Origin: a bacterium
GTDB taxonomy: Bacteria > UBP18 > UBA7526
Direction: 5' to 3'
Assembly: GCA_030619985.1 (NCBI GenBank)
Contig: JAUXAI010000025.1
Span: 1-16,750 of the forward strand
DNA: 16,750 bases
The notes under the pieces are model-generated. The model was not told where the DNA came from. It made no database searches and saw nothing but the letters and a program-made list of their open reading frames with translations. The translations under genes were made by a program, and so were the position numbers. How positions within the stretch are numbered: position 1 is the first letter of the stretch; each line of letters begins with the position of its first letter. Positions 1 through 5,793 of this stretch are shown here, piece after piece.

Positions 1-836
1 CCGGGAACAGCAAAGACCTCCCTTCCCTGCTCCAGGGCAAGACGAGCGGTGATGAGTGCCCCACTCTTCTGGGCGGCCTCAACGATTATTACTCCTAAGG
101 AGAGGCCGCTTATTATCCTGTTCCTCTTAGGAAAGTTTCCCGCAAAGGGCCGGGTGCCAAAGGGAAATTCAGTGATCACCGCTCCGAATGAGGTGATTTT
201 TTCTTCAAGCGCCCTATTCTCTGGAGGATAGACAACGTCTATTCCACATCCTAAGACAGCGATGGTCCTCCCTCCTACGGCTAAGGCACCCTTGTGGGCT
301 TCAGAGTCAATCCCCCGAGCCATGCCGCTTACTATGGTTATCCCCTGGGCTGCTAATTGAGCAGAGAGCCTCTGGGCGGTTAACCGGCCGTAAGTGGTGG
401 CCCTTCTGGAGCCCACGATGGCAATAGCGTTCTTATCTCTTCTCTTTATCTCTCCTTTAACATATAATAAGGGTGGAGGATCATAGATCGTTTTCAGGCT
501 TTTGGGATAGGATTCATCATTTAAGGTAATAATGTCTATCTTATGCCTTTTAATCAGTTCTAATTCTTCCGTAACGTCAACCCCTTTCCCTATTTCGAAC
601 GCAGTGGAGAAACAAGGTTCTTGAGCGTTAGCGAAAGGCTTCCTTATAATGGCTCGGACAACATCCCTCTTTATCTCGGGAACTTTAGCTAAATCCTTTT
701 CTTCTGCTTTTAAGACCCCTTTTGGTGAACCGAACTTCTCAATTAACCTCTTATATAAATTATCCGTAATACCAGGTATTGCTTTCAGAATTAACCAATC
801 CTTTATTCTTGAGTTTTTTAACTTTTCATTTTGCAT
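1..836 (-). CDS. dprA: DNA processing protein DprA (3' end cut by window edge)
   Basis: DprA binds incoming single-stranded DNA in the cytoplasm and loads RecA during natural transformation. The 278 codons present show an N-terminal helix-hairpin-helix-like region (about residues 12-64) and then the Rossmann-like DprA domain: GSRRATTYG (about 142-150), SGMARGID (170-177), FPKRNRIISGLS (235-246) and SGALITA (258-264). The C-terminus lies off the left edge. The chosen start is the ATG at 836, which sits inside a 7-bp tandem repeat with no good Shine-Dalgarno, 10 bases after the stop of the upstream charged protein, so coupled translation is likely. Residues about 66-78 (KPFANAQEPCFST) are encoded by a dispersed repeat found three more times in the window; most DprA proteins have a much shorter join here. 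Family assignment is firm; the exact start is less certain. Confidence 0.95.
   Translation of the reverse strand, partial: MQNEKLKNSRIKDWLILKAIPGITDNLYKRLIEKFGSPKGVLKAEEKDLAKVPEIKRDVVRAIIRKPFANAQEPCFSTAFEIGKGVDVTEELELIKRHKIDIITLNDESYPKSLKTIYDPPPLLYVKGEIKRRDKNAIAIVGSRRATTYGRLTAQRLSAQLAAQGITIVSGMARGIDSEAHKGALAVGGRTIAVLGCGIDVVYPPENRALEEKITSFGAVITEFPFGTRPFAGNFPKRNRIISGLSLGVIIVEAAQKSGALITARLALEQGREVFAVP
607..646 (-). repeat. Dispersed element copy A, inside dprA
   Basis: The plus strand here shares a core (AACAAGGTTCTTGAGCG, then TTAGCGAAAGG) with copies at 11828-11865 and 13852-13901, and more loosely 12795-12827. In this copy the element is read in frame as part of DprA, between its N-terminal domain and the Rossmann domain. 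It contains the small hairpin CAAG-GTT-CTTG. Confidence 0.75.
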
Positions 837-843
837 TTCGCAT
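823..843 (-). repeat. 7-bp tandem repeat over the dprA start codon
   Basis: Three heptamers in a row on the plus strand: TTTTCAT, TTTGCAT, TTCGCAT. On the coding strand each unit carries an ATG, so three ATGs lie 7 bases apart and therefore in three different frames. Only the middle one (834-836) opens dprA; the others end after a few codons. Confidence 0.75.
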
Positions 844-846
844 TGT

Positions 847-1098
847 TTACTTGTGGGCTCCTCTTGATCCTCGGGTGGGCTTTCCCCTCACTCCACCCAG
901 AAACTTCTCCTTTCTCTGCCTCTTGATAAGATAGTCCTTCTTTATTCTCTCCTTCTGATAATCCTTGAACTTCTCTTTCTCCTTCTCCTTCTCTACCTCC
1001 TCTTCTTCCCGCCACTCTTCATGCTCTGCTTTCATCTCTTCATCGTGAACTTCCTTCATATACTCTTCTTCCGGACTCTTGGGTCTCCTCTTAATCAT
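847..1098 (-). CDS. Small highly charged protein, unknown function
   Basis: An 83-residue protein made largely of Glu, Lys and Arg, with runs such as EEEEVEKEKEKEKFK, probably forming a long helix or disordered chain; the last third is basic. No Cys pair, membrane segment or signal peptide is visible, and I do not recognise a family. It is supported as a gene by a strong Shine-Dalgarno (TAGGAGG, spaced 5 bases from the ATG at 1098) and by a promoter about 125 bases upstream (1223-1251). It ends 10 bases before dprA and probably shares its transcript. The alternative reading in another frame over 818-1015 lacks such a ribosome site. Confidence 0.6.
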   Translation of the reverse strand: MIKRRPKSPEEEYMKEVHDEEMKAEHEEWREEEEVEKEKEKEKFKDYQKERIKKDYLIKRQRKEKFLGGVRGKPTRGSRGAHK

Positions 1099-1175
1099 TT
1101 ATTCCTCCTATTACACGGATAAAACAATGGATTACCCAGATAATCATGGTGATACTTTTTTGCTGGTTAAGAGAT

Positions 1176-1208
1176 GCGGGTGACTCGGCAGATTTCTATA
1201 ATACCCGC
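1176..1208 (-). promoter_or_regulatory. Hairpin in the leader of the charged protein-dprA transcript
   Basis: GCGGGT (1176-1181 on plus) pairs with ACCCGC (1203-1208) around a 21-base loop. It lies at the start of the roughly 120-base leader expected from the promoter at 1223-1251. No T-tract follows, so it looks like leader structure rather than a terminator. No known riboswitch was recognised. Confidence 0.4.
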
Positions 1209-1222
1209 TTGCAATTGTAAAT

Positions 1223-1251
1223 ATAATACCATATATAAGCAGGAAAGTCAA
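1223..1251 (-). promoter_or_regulatory. Sigma70-type promoter before charged protein-dprA
   Basis: On the minus strand TTGACT (1246-1251), a 17-base spacer and TATTAT (1223-1228), with TGG immediately before the -10 box (extended -10 form). The -35 box overlaps the stop codon of the CxxC protein, so transcription of the 847-1098 gene and dprA can start independently. Confidence 0.65.
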
Positions 1252-1538
1252 AGTTCCTCAGTGTTTACCAGACCCAAGGGGCTTTTAAGATAGATATCCC
1301 GACACTTCTTGCAGAGATCAAAGGAGAAATTCTTCCAGATATCCTCCATTAGCTCCTCCTCATCCATATCCTTCATCTTCTCCAGAAGTCTCTTAATCTC
1401 TTTCTGAAAATCCCTCTTCAAATCCTCTTTGGTAATGACTAAGGTATCATAGGCGGCAATAACGTCGATATTCACCTTATACCTCAAGATATGAGGCTTT
1501 ATCTCCCTCCCGCACATATCACAGGTATACCTAATCAT
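1248..1538 (-). CDS. Small CxxC/CxxC putative zinc-binding protein
   Basis: A 96-residue protein that starts with a treble-clef-like half, CDMCGRE (residues 6-12), and ends with a second pair, CKKC (about 75-78). The two pairs are separated by about 65 residues holding an acidic and basic helix (KRLLEKMKDMDEEEL). Two CxxC pairs at the two ends suggest one structural zinc site bringing the termini together, although no metal binding is shown by sequence alone. Start: ATG at 1538 with Shine-Dalgarno GAGGAGG. A terminator-like hairpin lies just upstream (1558-1577), between it and the XRE gene, so it may depend on read-through or on an undetected promoter. I do not recognise a named family. Confidence 0.75.
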   Translation of the reverse strand: MIRYTCDMCGREIKPHILRYKVNIDVIAAYDTLVITKEDLKRDFQKEIKRLLEKMKDMDEEELMEDIWKNFSFDLCKKCRDIYLKSPLGLVNTEEL

Positions 1539-1557
1539 CTCTCACTCCTCCTCTAAT

Positions 1558-1577
1558 AAAAAATGCCCCTCAGGGCA
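1558..1577 (-). terminator. Rho-independent terminator after the XRE gene
   Basis: On the minus strand TGCCC-TGAG-GGGCA followed directly by six T. The stem is only 5 bp (6 with a G-T pair), so termination may be partial, which would let the CxxC gene downstream be transcribed at a lower level. Confidence 0.6.
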
Positions 1578-1635
1578 CCCCTCTCTTTTTGCGTCTTTCA
1601 GTTAAATTTTGCGCTTCGGCGGTTGCAATTCGTGT

Positions 1636-2007
1636 CTAAAGGAGCTCATCCGGCATCTCTTCTTTAACTACCTTCTTAACCTTCCTCACTCTCTCGCGCG
1701 CTGCCTCCACCTCGGGCATGGCACGAACTCTGCCTAACAGTCTTATTGCTCCCGGTTTCTCTAAATCCTTCTGATACTTTGCTGGAATCCTTCCCGCATA
1801 GACAACCAGACTATCCGAATCGATGTCCAACTTCTGGGCTAACCTGATAATTATTCTCTCATCTGAGGGGGGGTTGCGCTTTCCGCTCAATACCTTGGAA
1901 AGGAAACTGGAGTCAAGACCCGCCTCCCGGGCTGCTCTTCTCATACTCCAGCCCTTCTTCTTCAGGGCCTCCTTAACCGCTTTAATGAATGTAGCGTGAA
2001 GAACCAT
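1636..2007 (-). CDS. XRE-family helix-turn-helix regulator
   Basis: A 123-residue protein with a Cro/C1-type helix-turn-helix at about residues 8-63: the paired helices read MRRAAREAG and SSFLSKVLSGKRNPP, then ERIIIRLAQKLDID. A basic C-terminal region (AARERVRKVKKVVKEE) follows and ends the protein; no ligand domain or peptidase domain is visible. It probably binds DNA as a dimer. Start: ATG at 2007 with Shine-Dalgarno CAGGAG. A promoter-like pair lies at 2040-2069. It has its own promoter and terminator, so it may be a single-gene unit; its targets cannot be told from the sequence, though the nearby dprA leader or its own promoter are natural candidates. Confidence 0.85.
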   Translation of the reverse strand: MVLHATFIKAVKEALKKKGWSMRRAAREAGLDSSFLSKVLSGKRNPPSDERIIIRLAQKLDIDSDSLVVYAGRIPAKYQKDLEKPGAIRLLGRVRAMPEVEAARERVRKVKKVVKEEMPDELL

Positions 2008-2039
2008 CTATATCTCCTGAGCTTATTGCTTGATATTTT

Positions 2040-2069
2040 ACTTTATCATATTTCTTTAGGGGATGTCAA
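2040..2069 (-). promoter_or_regulatory. Promoter-like pair before the XRE gene
   Basis: Minus strand TTGACA (2064-2069), an 18-base spacer and TAAAGT (2040-2045). The -35 box is perfect; the -10 box is weaker and the spacing one base long. The site starts about 20 bases after the stop codon of the upstream NTF2-like gene. Confidence 0.5.
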
Positions 2070-2089
2070 CAAAAATTTTCTAAAGGAGG

Positions 2090-2527
2090 TTATCTGATTT
2101 TTAAGGGAGAGGCTTTTATGATTCTCCAGTGGCCATTCTCTTTTCTAAGGTATAAGGTGAATTTCTCTTGACCTTTGATGAGGCCGGTCTCATTGCTGGA
2201 GAGAGAAATAATGATTCCTAAGTTTACCTCCGCTTCTGAATCCTTCAGAACAACCTCTCTCTTTCTTAGCCAGATGTTAATCTCATCATATTTTTCGAAT
2301 GCCTTCTTAGCATCCTCTTCTATTGATTGATAGGTCTGGTCATATTCATCAGAATAGTCTTGTGAAATATATCTCATGCAAGTCTCTAAGTCTTCCCTTC
2401 CAATGGCCTCTTGTCCCCGATTAATAATAACCTTTAATCTTCTCTCTTCTGAGGTGAAGTAGTTAAAGGCCTGGTAAGCAGCCACGATCAAAATCAAGAT
2501 TAGTATAATTCTAAAAAATTCTCTCAT
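2090..2527 (-). CDS. Membrane-anchored NTF2-like protein, unknown role
   Basis: A 145-residue protein with one N-terminal membrane segment (about residues 5-24, IILILILIVAAYQAF) and a small alpha+beta domain outside. The domain pattern, an amphipathic helix with ISQDYSDEY, a further helix, then alternating strands ending in LYLRKENGHWRIIKASP, is that of the NTF2/SnoaL-like fold, where such proteins usually bind small ligands or partner proteins. No catalytic residues can be named. Start: ATG at 2527 with AGGA about 10 bases upstream. It follows lnt by 61 bases that contain a hairpin. The fold call is from pattern only and the function is unknown. Confidence 0.7.
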   Translation of the reverse strand: MREFFRIILILILIVAAYQAFNYFTSEERRLKVIINRGQEAIGREDLETCMRYISQDYSDEYDQTYQSIEEDAKKAFEKYDEINIWLRKREVVLKDSEAEVNLGIIISLSSNETGLIKGQEKFTLYLRKENGHWRIIKASPLKIR

Positions 2528-2559
2528 ACTTTTTTCTTCCTAACATATAAACTTACCCG

Positions 2560-2588
2560 CCCCGTGGGAGCGAAGCGACTTTACGGGG
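2560..2588 (-). repeat. GC-rich inverted repeat directly after lnt
   Basis: CCCCGT (2560-2565) and ACGGGG (2583-2588) pair around a 17-base loop, starting one base after the lnt stop codon. The loop contains the self-complementary GCGAAGCG-like core. No T-tract follows on the minus strand, so a terminator role is doubtful; it resembles the inverted repeat at 4739-4791, which also ends CGGGGT. Confidence 0.5.
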
Positions 2589-4001
2589 TCAACTTCTCCT
2601 TTTAAAGATAGCAAAGAGGAATAGGCCTATGGTAATCCCCTGGCAGAGATAGGGAAGAAGAAAACCATATCTTATGTAGAAGGAAATTTCCTTATTTAGT
2701 CTTACCTCACCAATTAAAATATCTGAGATACCAAAGTCCAGTCCCTTTATTATTCTGCCATAGGGATCGATAATCTGTGAGATTCCAGAACTTGCTGCCC
2801 GCACAATATATCTTTTGGCCTCCACTGCCCGTAGGGGGCTCATAGCAGAATGCTGGATATGCTGTATCCTCCCCCATCTCTTGGGATCATAGTTGGGAAC
2901 CACTAAGAGTTGAGCGCCATTTTTTATTAACTCTCTGGTGATATCCGTATAGTCTAGGTCATAACAGATTTCAATGCCCAGTTTACCCAAAGAAGTATCA
3001 AATGCCTTTGCTTCCTTTCCCGGGACAAGAAGGCCCTCCACAAACTGAACAGTATGAATCTTTGTATACTCACCAATCAAATCCCCTTGAGGAGAGAGGA
3101 GCAAGGCCTTGTTAGTAAATTTACCTGGAATTTGAGCGGAGTCTATAACCCCTACAATGAGATGGCTCTTTATTCCTTTTGCTAAATTAGTGAGCTCTTC
3201 AAACTTTTCTTCCCTACCTTCAAAGAAAGAGGGAAGGCTATACTCCGGCCAGACGACCAAATCTATTCTTTCTTTAGCTGTCTGGCGGGTTAAGAAAGAG
3301 AGACGAGTTAGGCTATGGGATTCGTCTTGGATAATGGCCACCTTGATCTTGGATCCTTGATCCTGGATCTTTGATCTAATTATAACCCACTTGCCGTAAG
3401 TAAAAAAGACGCCAATAACGATTGCTACCATTATGACTGGGAGAATCTTTTGAACTTTGGACTTTGGACTTTGGACTTCGCCTATCGAATGGGCGATAAC
3501 AGCATTCACGAGAACAATCAAGAAGGATATCCCGTATACTCCAAAGAGGGGGGCGGATTGCAATAAAGGTAAGTTCTGCCACTGGCTATAACCTAAGGAG
3601 AGCCAACTAAATCTCAAAGGATAGCACTCGCTTCTGAAGAACTCAACCGCTACCCAGATGATAGGAGCGAAAATGATGTGAGATATGGGATGTGGGATGT
3701 GGGATGAAACGAACCTATAGAAGAAAGAGAAGAGGGCGATGAATAGGGCGAGAAGGGAAAGGAGGCCGATACAGGTAATACTCGGTCCAAAGAGGCGGAT
3801 GAACCACCAGAGGCTTCCACAGTAGAGAACCAGGCCAGTGATTGCTCCCAAGTTTACTGCTTCCTTAATCTTGGCATCTTTAATGGTGATGAGTAGAGGA
3901 ACTAAGGCGATCCAGACAAGAATCGAGAAATTAAAGGGGGGGAAGGAAAATATTAAAAGTAACCCAGACAATATAGCCAGTGAGATTTTCTTTAAAGTCA
4001 T
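2589..4001 (-). CDS. lnt: Apolipoprotein N-acyltransferase
   Basis: Lnt transfers a fatty acid from phospholipid to the N-terminal cysteine of lipoproteins in the inner membrane. The 470 residues show about six N-terminal membrane segments (residues 5-200), a periplasmic carbon-nitrogen hydrolase domain (220-430) and a C-terminal membrane helix (447-466). The catalytic triad is visible: E253 in WPEYSLP, K314 in EYTKIH and C346 in IEICYD. The usual HLVPFGE after the lysine is here HTVQFVEG, a divergent form. Three 7-bp tandem repeats lie inside the gene and encode HIPHPISH (101-108), EVQSPKSKVQ (175-184) and RSKIQDQGSK (209-218), all in loops or linkers between membrane helices or before the catalytic domain. 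The start at 4001 lies only 18 bases after the T-tract of the previous gene's terminator, and its ribosome site is weak, so expression may rely on read-through. Confidence 0.93.
   Translation of the reverse strand: MTLKKISLAILSGLLLIFSFPPFNFSILVWIALVPLLITIKDAKIKEAVNLGAITGLVLYCGSLWWFIRLFGPSITCIGLLSLLALFIALFSFFYRFVSSHIPHPISHIIFAPIIWVAVEFFRSECYPLRFSWLSLGYSQWQNLPLLQSAPLFGVYGISFLIVLVNAVIAHSIGEVQSPKSKVQKILPVIMVAIVIGVFFTYGKWVIIRSKIQDQGSKIKVAIIQDESHSLTRLSFLTRQTAKERIDLVVWPEYSLPSFFEGREEKFEELTNLAKGIKSHLIVGVIDSAQIPGKFTNKALLLSPQGDLIGEYTKIHTVQFVEGLLVPGKEAKAFDTSLGKLGIEICYDLDYTDITRELIKNGAQLLVVPNYDPKRWGRIQHIQHSAMSPLRAVEAKRYIVRAASSGISQIIDPYGRIIKGLDFGISDILIGEVRLNKEISFYIRYGFLLPYLCQGITIGLFLFAIFKRRS
3345..3379 (-). 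repeat. 7-bp tandem repeat in lnt (linker before catalytic domain)
   Basis: Five plus-strand heptamers: GATCTTG, GATCCTT, GATCCTG, GATCTTT, GATCTAA. They encode part of the linker between the last N-terminal membrane helix and the hydrolase domain of Lnt. Confidence 0.8.
3454..3481 (-). repeat. 7-bp tandem repeat in lnt (loop before last N-terminal helix)
   Basis: Four plus-strand heptamers: ACTTTGG three times exactly, then ACTTCGC. On the coding strand this reads EVQSPKSKVQ, a hydrophilic stretch between two membrane helices. Confidence 0.85.
3678..3705 (-). repeat. 7-bp tandem repeat in lnt (third membrane-helix loop)
   Basis: Four plus-strand heptamers: GTGAGAT, ATGGGAT, GTGGGAT, GTGGGAT. 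They encode SHIPHPISHI between two membrane helices. Confidence 0.85.
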
Positions 4002-4018
4002 TTTAGGATCCAGTTCTC

Positions 4019-4055
4019 AAAAAGAAAGGCCTATCCCAAATTAAGGACAGGCCTT
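4019..4055 (-). terminator. Strong Rho-independent terminator after the DJ-1 lipoprotein gene
   Basis: An 11-bp stem on the minus strand (AAGGCCTGTCC with GGATAGGCCTT, one G-T pair) and a short AT-rich loop, followed by TCTTTTT. It lies 16 bases beyond the stop codon of the gene at 4072-4677 and immediately before lnt. Confidence 0.85.
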
Positions 4056-4071
4056 CCCAACATCTATTTTT

Positions 4072-4677
4072 CTATTTGCCAGAGAGGGCCTTTACTATCG
4101 CCTCCCCAAATGCCTTTGCTGATTTCGGGCCATCGGCAGTGATAATCTTCCCATCGACCTGAATACTGGAGGGGATATACTGTGCTCCCAGGTTGCGTAT
4201 CTTTATCCCCTCTGAAGGCCAGACGGTTGCTCTCTTCCCCTTCAATACTCCCGCGTTAGCCAGGGTAACGGGAGCGATGCATATGGCGCCCAGGACTTTG
4301 TTCTGCTTCACTGCTTCCTGAGCGATACCATGGGCTATTTTGCTATCCCAGTATTCGCTTGCTCCCGAGCCACCGATGAAGAGAATGGTGTCATAATCCT
4401 CTACCTTAACTTGACTGAGAAGGACGTCGGGTTGAGCGAAGAGGCCCAGCATCCCCCGACAACCCTTCAAGGTAGAAGAGGCAACGGTCACCCTCGCGCC
4501 CTGAGCCTCCAGGATTTCCCTGGGATGTTTATACTCCTCATCCCTGAAATTACTCGAGGCGATAATCATTAAGACCTTCTTTCCTTCAATTCTTTCCAAC
4601 TTCTCACCTCCTTGGGCACAGCCGGCGACTAATATCCCGGCCAATAGGATCAATAGCATCTTTCTCATCTTCCTCAT
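4072..4677 (-). CDS. DJ-1/PfpI-family lipoprotein
   Basis: A 201-residue protein with an N-terminal lipoprotein signal: basic MRKMRK, a hydrophobic stretch and the lipobox LVAGC with the lipidated cysteine at 20. The rest is a DJ-1/PfpI domain: E47 in FRDEEY, the IGGSGA turn (101-106) and the nucleophile-elbow cysteine C133 in GAICIAP. The family includes deglycases, chaperones, proteases and glutamine-amidotransferase-like proteins, so the reaction cannot be named. A lipid-anchored, exported DJ-1 protein is uncommon; most members are cytoplasmic. It has a promoter at 4711-4739 and a strong terminator after it, so it is probably its own transcription unit. The first three Met codons (1, 4, 7) are all possible starts; the longest is listed. 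Confidence 0.88.
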   Translation of the reverse strand: MRKMRKMLLILLAGILVAGCAQGGEKLERIEGKKVLMIIASSNFRDEEYKHPREILEAQGARVTVASSTLKGCRGMLGLFAQPDVLLSQVKVEDYDTILFIGGSGASEYWDSKIAHGIAQEAVKQNKVLGAICIAPVTLANAGVLKGKRATVWPSEGIKIRNLGAQYIPSSIQVDGKIITADGPKSAKAFGEAIVKALSGK

Positions 4678-4710
4678 AATCTTATCTCTTCTTTAGCAAT
4701 CTTTATTATT

Positions 4711-4739
4711 TTTATACCACATTTCTCAGAAAAAGTCAA
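4711..4739 (-). promoter_or_regulatory. Sigma70-type promoter before the DJ-1 lipoprotein gene
   Basis: Minus strand TTGACT (4734-4739), a 17-base spacer and TATAAA (4711-4716), with TGG just before the -10 box. The -35 box touches the inner end of the 13-bp inverted repeat at 4739-4791, so the upstream terminator-like element and this promoter are fused end to end. Confidence 0.7.
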
Positions 4740-4791
4740 CCCCGCACCTTTTTACTTTAAAATATTTCTTCGTAGCAGAAAGGTGCGGGGT
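4739..4791 (-). repeat. 13-bp perfect inverted repeat after the TM2-like gene
   Basis: ACCCCGCACCTTT (4739-4751) and its exact reverse complement (4779-4791) flank a 27-base AT-rich loop. It starts 5 bases after the stop codon of the TM2-like gene. On the minus strand it is followed by TGACTTTTT, so it could end transcription, and it also leads straight into the next promoter. Confidence 0.75.
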
Positions 4792-4796
4792 CAATC

Positions 4797-5150
4797 TTAC
4801 TCTATCCTCTGGGCGTTGATCTTCTGGGCACTCTCTTTGGCATCCCTGATGGAATGGATTCCCAGAAGAGCAATCCCCAGGATGCCCACCACTAATAGGA
4901 TAATCCCCGGGATAGAAACCCTTGCTCCCAGACAGCCAAAGTAGATGAGGATAGCGCCCAGGATGACCAGGATCATCCCTACTGCTGAGAAGGTCATCTG
5001 GATTAGCCCTTTATTTATCTGGCCATTATAAATCTGGCCCAGTCCGGTCCATAGAAAAGAATAGATCCCGGCCAATCCCGGGTCCTTGAGGGAGCGCCTT
5101 ATCCTCTCCTCCTCTAAGATTCTCTCCTTCTCTTCGCTGGTCAAAGCCAT
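4797..5150 (-). CDS. Small TM2-like membrane protein
   Basis: A 117-residue protein: a charged N-terminal helix (residues 5-21, EEKERILEEERIRRS), then two or three membrane segments (about 26-36, 52-74 and 80-99) and a polar tail. The segment LWTGLGQIYNGQINKG (33-48) is the hallmark of TM2-like small membrane proteins, which lack a known enzymatic function. The start is the ATG at 5150, with Shine-Dalgarno AAAGGAGGGG just upstream; a longer version beginning at an upstream TTG codon would place this ribosome site inside the gene and was rejected. It follows the kinase gene across an 8-bp-repeat region that also forms a promoter-like pair. Confidence 0.75.
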   Translation of the reverse strand: MALTSEEKERILEEERIRRSLKDPGLAGIYSFLWTGLGQIYNGQINKGLIQMTFSAVGMILVILGAILIYFGCLGARVSIPGIILLVVGILGIALLGIHSIRDAKESAQKINAQRIE

Positions 5151-5185
5151 CTCACCCCTCCTTTGCAATCATAGAATGCAAAATC

Positions 5186-5264
5186 AGTTAATAAGTTGAT
5201 TAGTTGACAAGTTAATAAGTTTCTTCTGTTTCCTTGTCAACTTGTATACTTGTATACTTGTTAA
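5186..5264. repeat. Inverted pair of 8-bp tandem arrays (4 + 4 units)
   Basis: Left arm 5186-5217 is four octamers (AGTTAATA, AGTTGATT, AGTTGACA, AGTTAATA). Right arm 5233-5264 is four octamers of the same family on the other strand (CTTGTCAA, CTTGTATA twice, CTTGTTAA). The arms are separated by 15 bases and could fold into an imperfect long hairpin. The stop codon of the kinase gene lies in the right arm. A longer version is at 8201-8353. Confidence 0.85.
5212..5240 (-). promoter_or_regulatory. Promoter-like pair built from the 8-bp repeat arms
   Basis: Minus strand TTGACA (5235-5240) from the right arm, a 17-base spacer and TATTAA (5212-5217) from the left arm. It lies about 60 bases before the start of the TM2-like gene. 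The -35 box is perfect and the -10 box fair, but both arise from the repeat unit, so chance is a real possibility. Confidence 0.4.
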
Positions 5265-5782
5265 CTACTGTCTTCTGTCTTCGATAGAAATATTAAAAGC
5301 TTATCGAGCTGGACAAGCATCTTTTCTAAGGGAAGATTGCCATCCAGGATATTCTCTATCTTAACATCATCCATGGCCGTCTCGCTCTCGTCATCCAACC
5401 TCTCAATGGCGGCCGTCCCATCCCTTTCGGTTAGCCTCTTGATACAGATCTCCCTATCAGCAACCACCTTTATTATCTTAAAACCCTCCTTCTTTAGTGC
5501 TTCATATTCATTGGGATAGCGTATATCATCTACCACGACCTTGTCCTTTCCTCTTATCTGGTCAATGAGAAAATCGATCCAGACGCTGGGCCTGATCTCC
5601 CTCATTTTAAAACCAATATCTTGTAAAAGTTTCCTATCCTTTTCCTTCATTTTGAAAAGCCTTACGGCAATCCTTTTTACCTCGTCCGCAATGGAATACC
5701 TCTTATAGCCATACTTGTTGACTAAATGGTCAGCGACCGCTGTCTTTCCCGTCCCGGCTTTTCCACATATACCGATATTCAT
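5261..5782 (-). CDS. P-loop nucleotide (dNMP-like) kinase
   Basis: A 173-residue P-loop protein. The Walker A motif GKAGTGKT is at residues 7-14, a helical substrate-binding region follows, and VVVDDIRYPNEYEAL (82-96) is the signature seen in deoxynucleoside monophosphate kinases of phage and bacteria, followed by the strand IIKVVAD. The expected reaction is ATP-dependent phosphorylation of a nucleoside monophosphate in the cytoplasm; the substrate is not readable. The start is the ATG at 5782, chosen for its Shine-Dalgarno GAGGAGGT 6 bases upstream; a TTG five codons earlier would overlap the stop of the lytic transglycosylase gene and ignores that site. The last residues (TEDSS) and the stop are encoded within the flanking short-repeat region. 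Confidence 0.8.
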   Translation of the reverse strand: MNIGICGKAGTGKTAVADHLVNKYGYKRYSIADEVKRIAVRLFKMKEKDRKLLQDIGFKMREIRPSVWIDFLIDQIRGKDKVVVDDIRYPNEYEALKKEGFKIIKVVADREICIKRLTERDGTAAIERLDDESETAMDDVKIENILDGNLPLEKMLVQLDKLLIFLSKTEDSS

Positions 5783-5793
5783 CCCGCACCTCC

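Noticed and set aside
818-1015. 65-residue reading frame on the minus strand overlapping the charged protein and the dprA start
   Set aside because: It lies in a different frame from both well-supported genes, has no ribosome site and ends within the 7-bp repeat.
1176-1208. Known riboswitch in the charged protein-dprA leader
   Set aside because: Only one 6-bp stem and a small second hairpin were found; nothing matches a riboswitch core that I know.
3157-4044. Plus-strand reading frames opposite lnt (and similar ones opposite comM, lepB, the nucleases and rpe)
   Set aside because: Each is fully covered by a recognised minus-strand gene; their composition is that of reverse-strand shadows and none has a recognisable domain.
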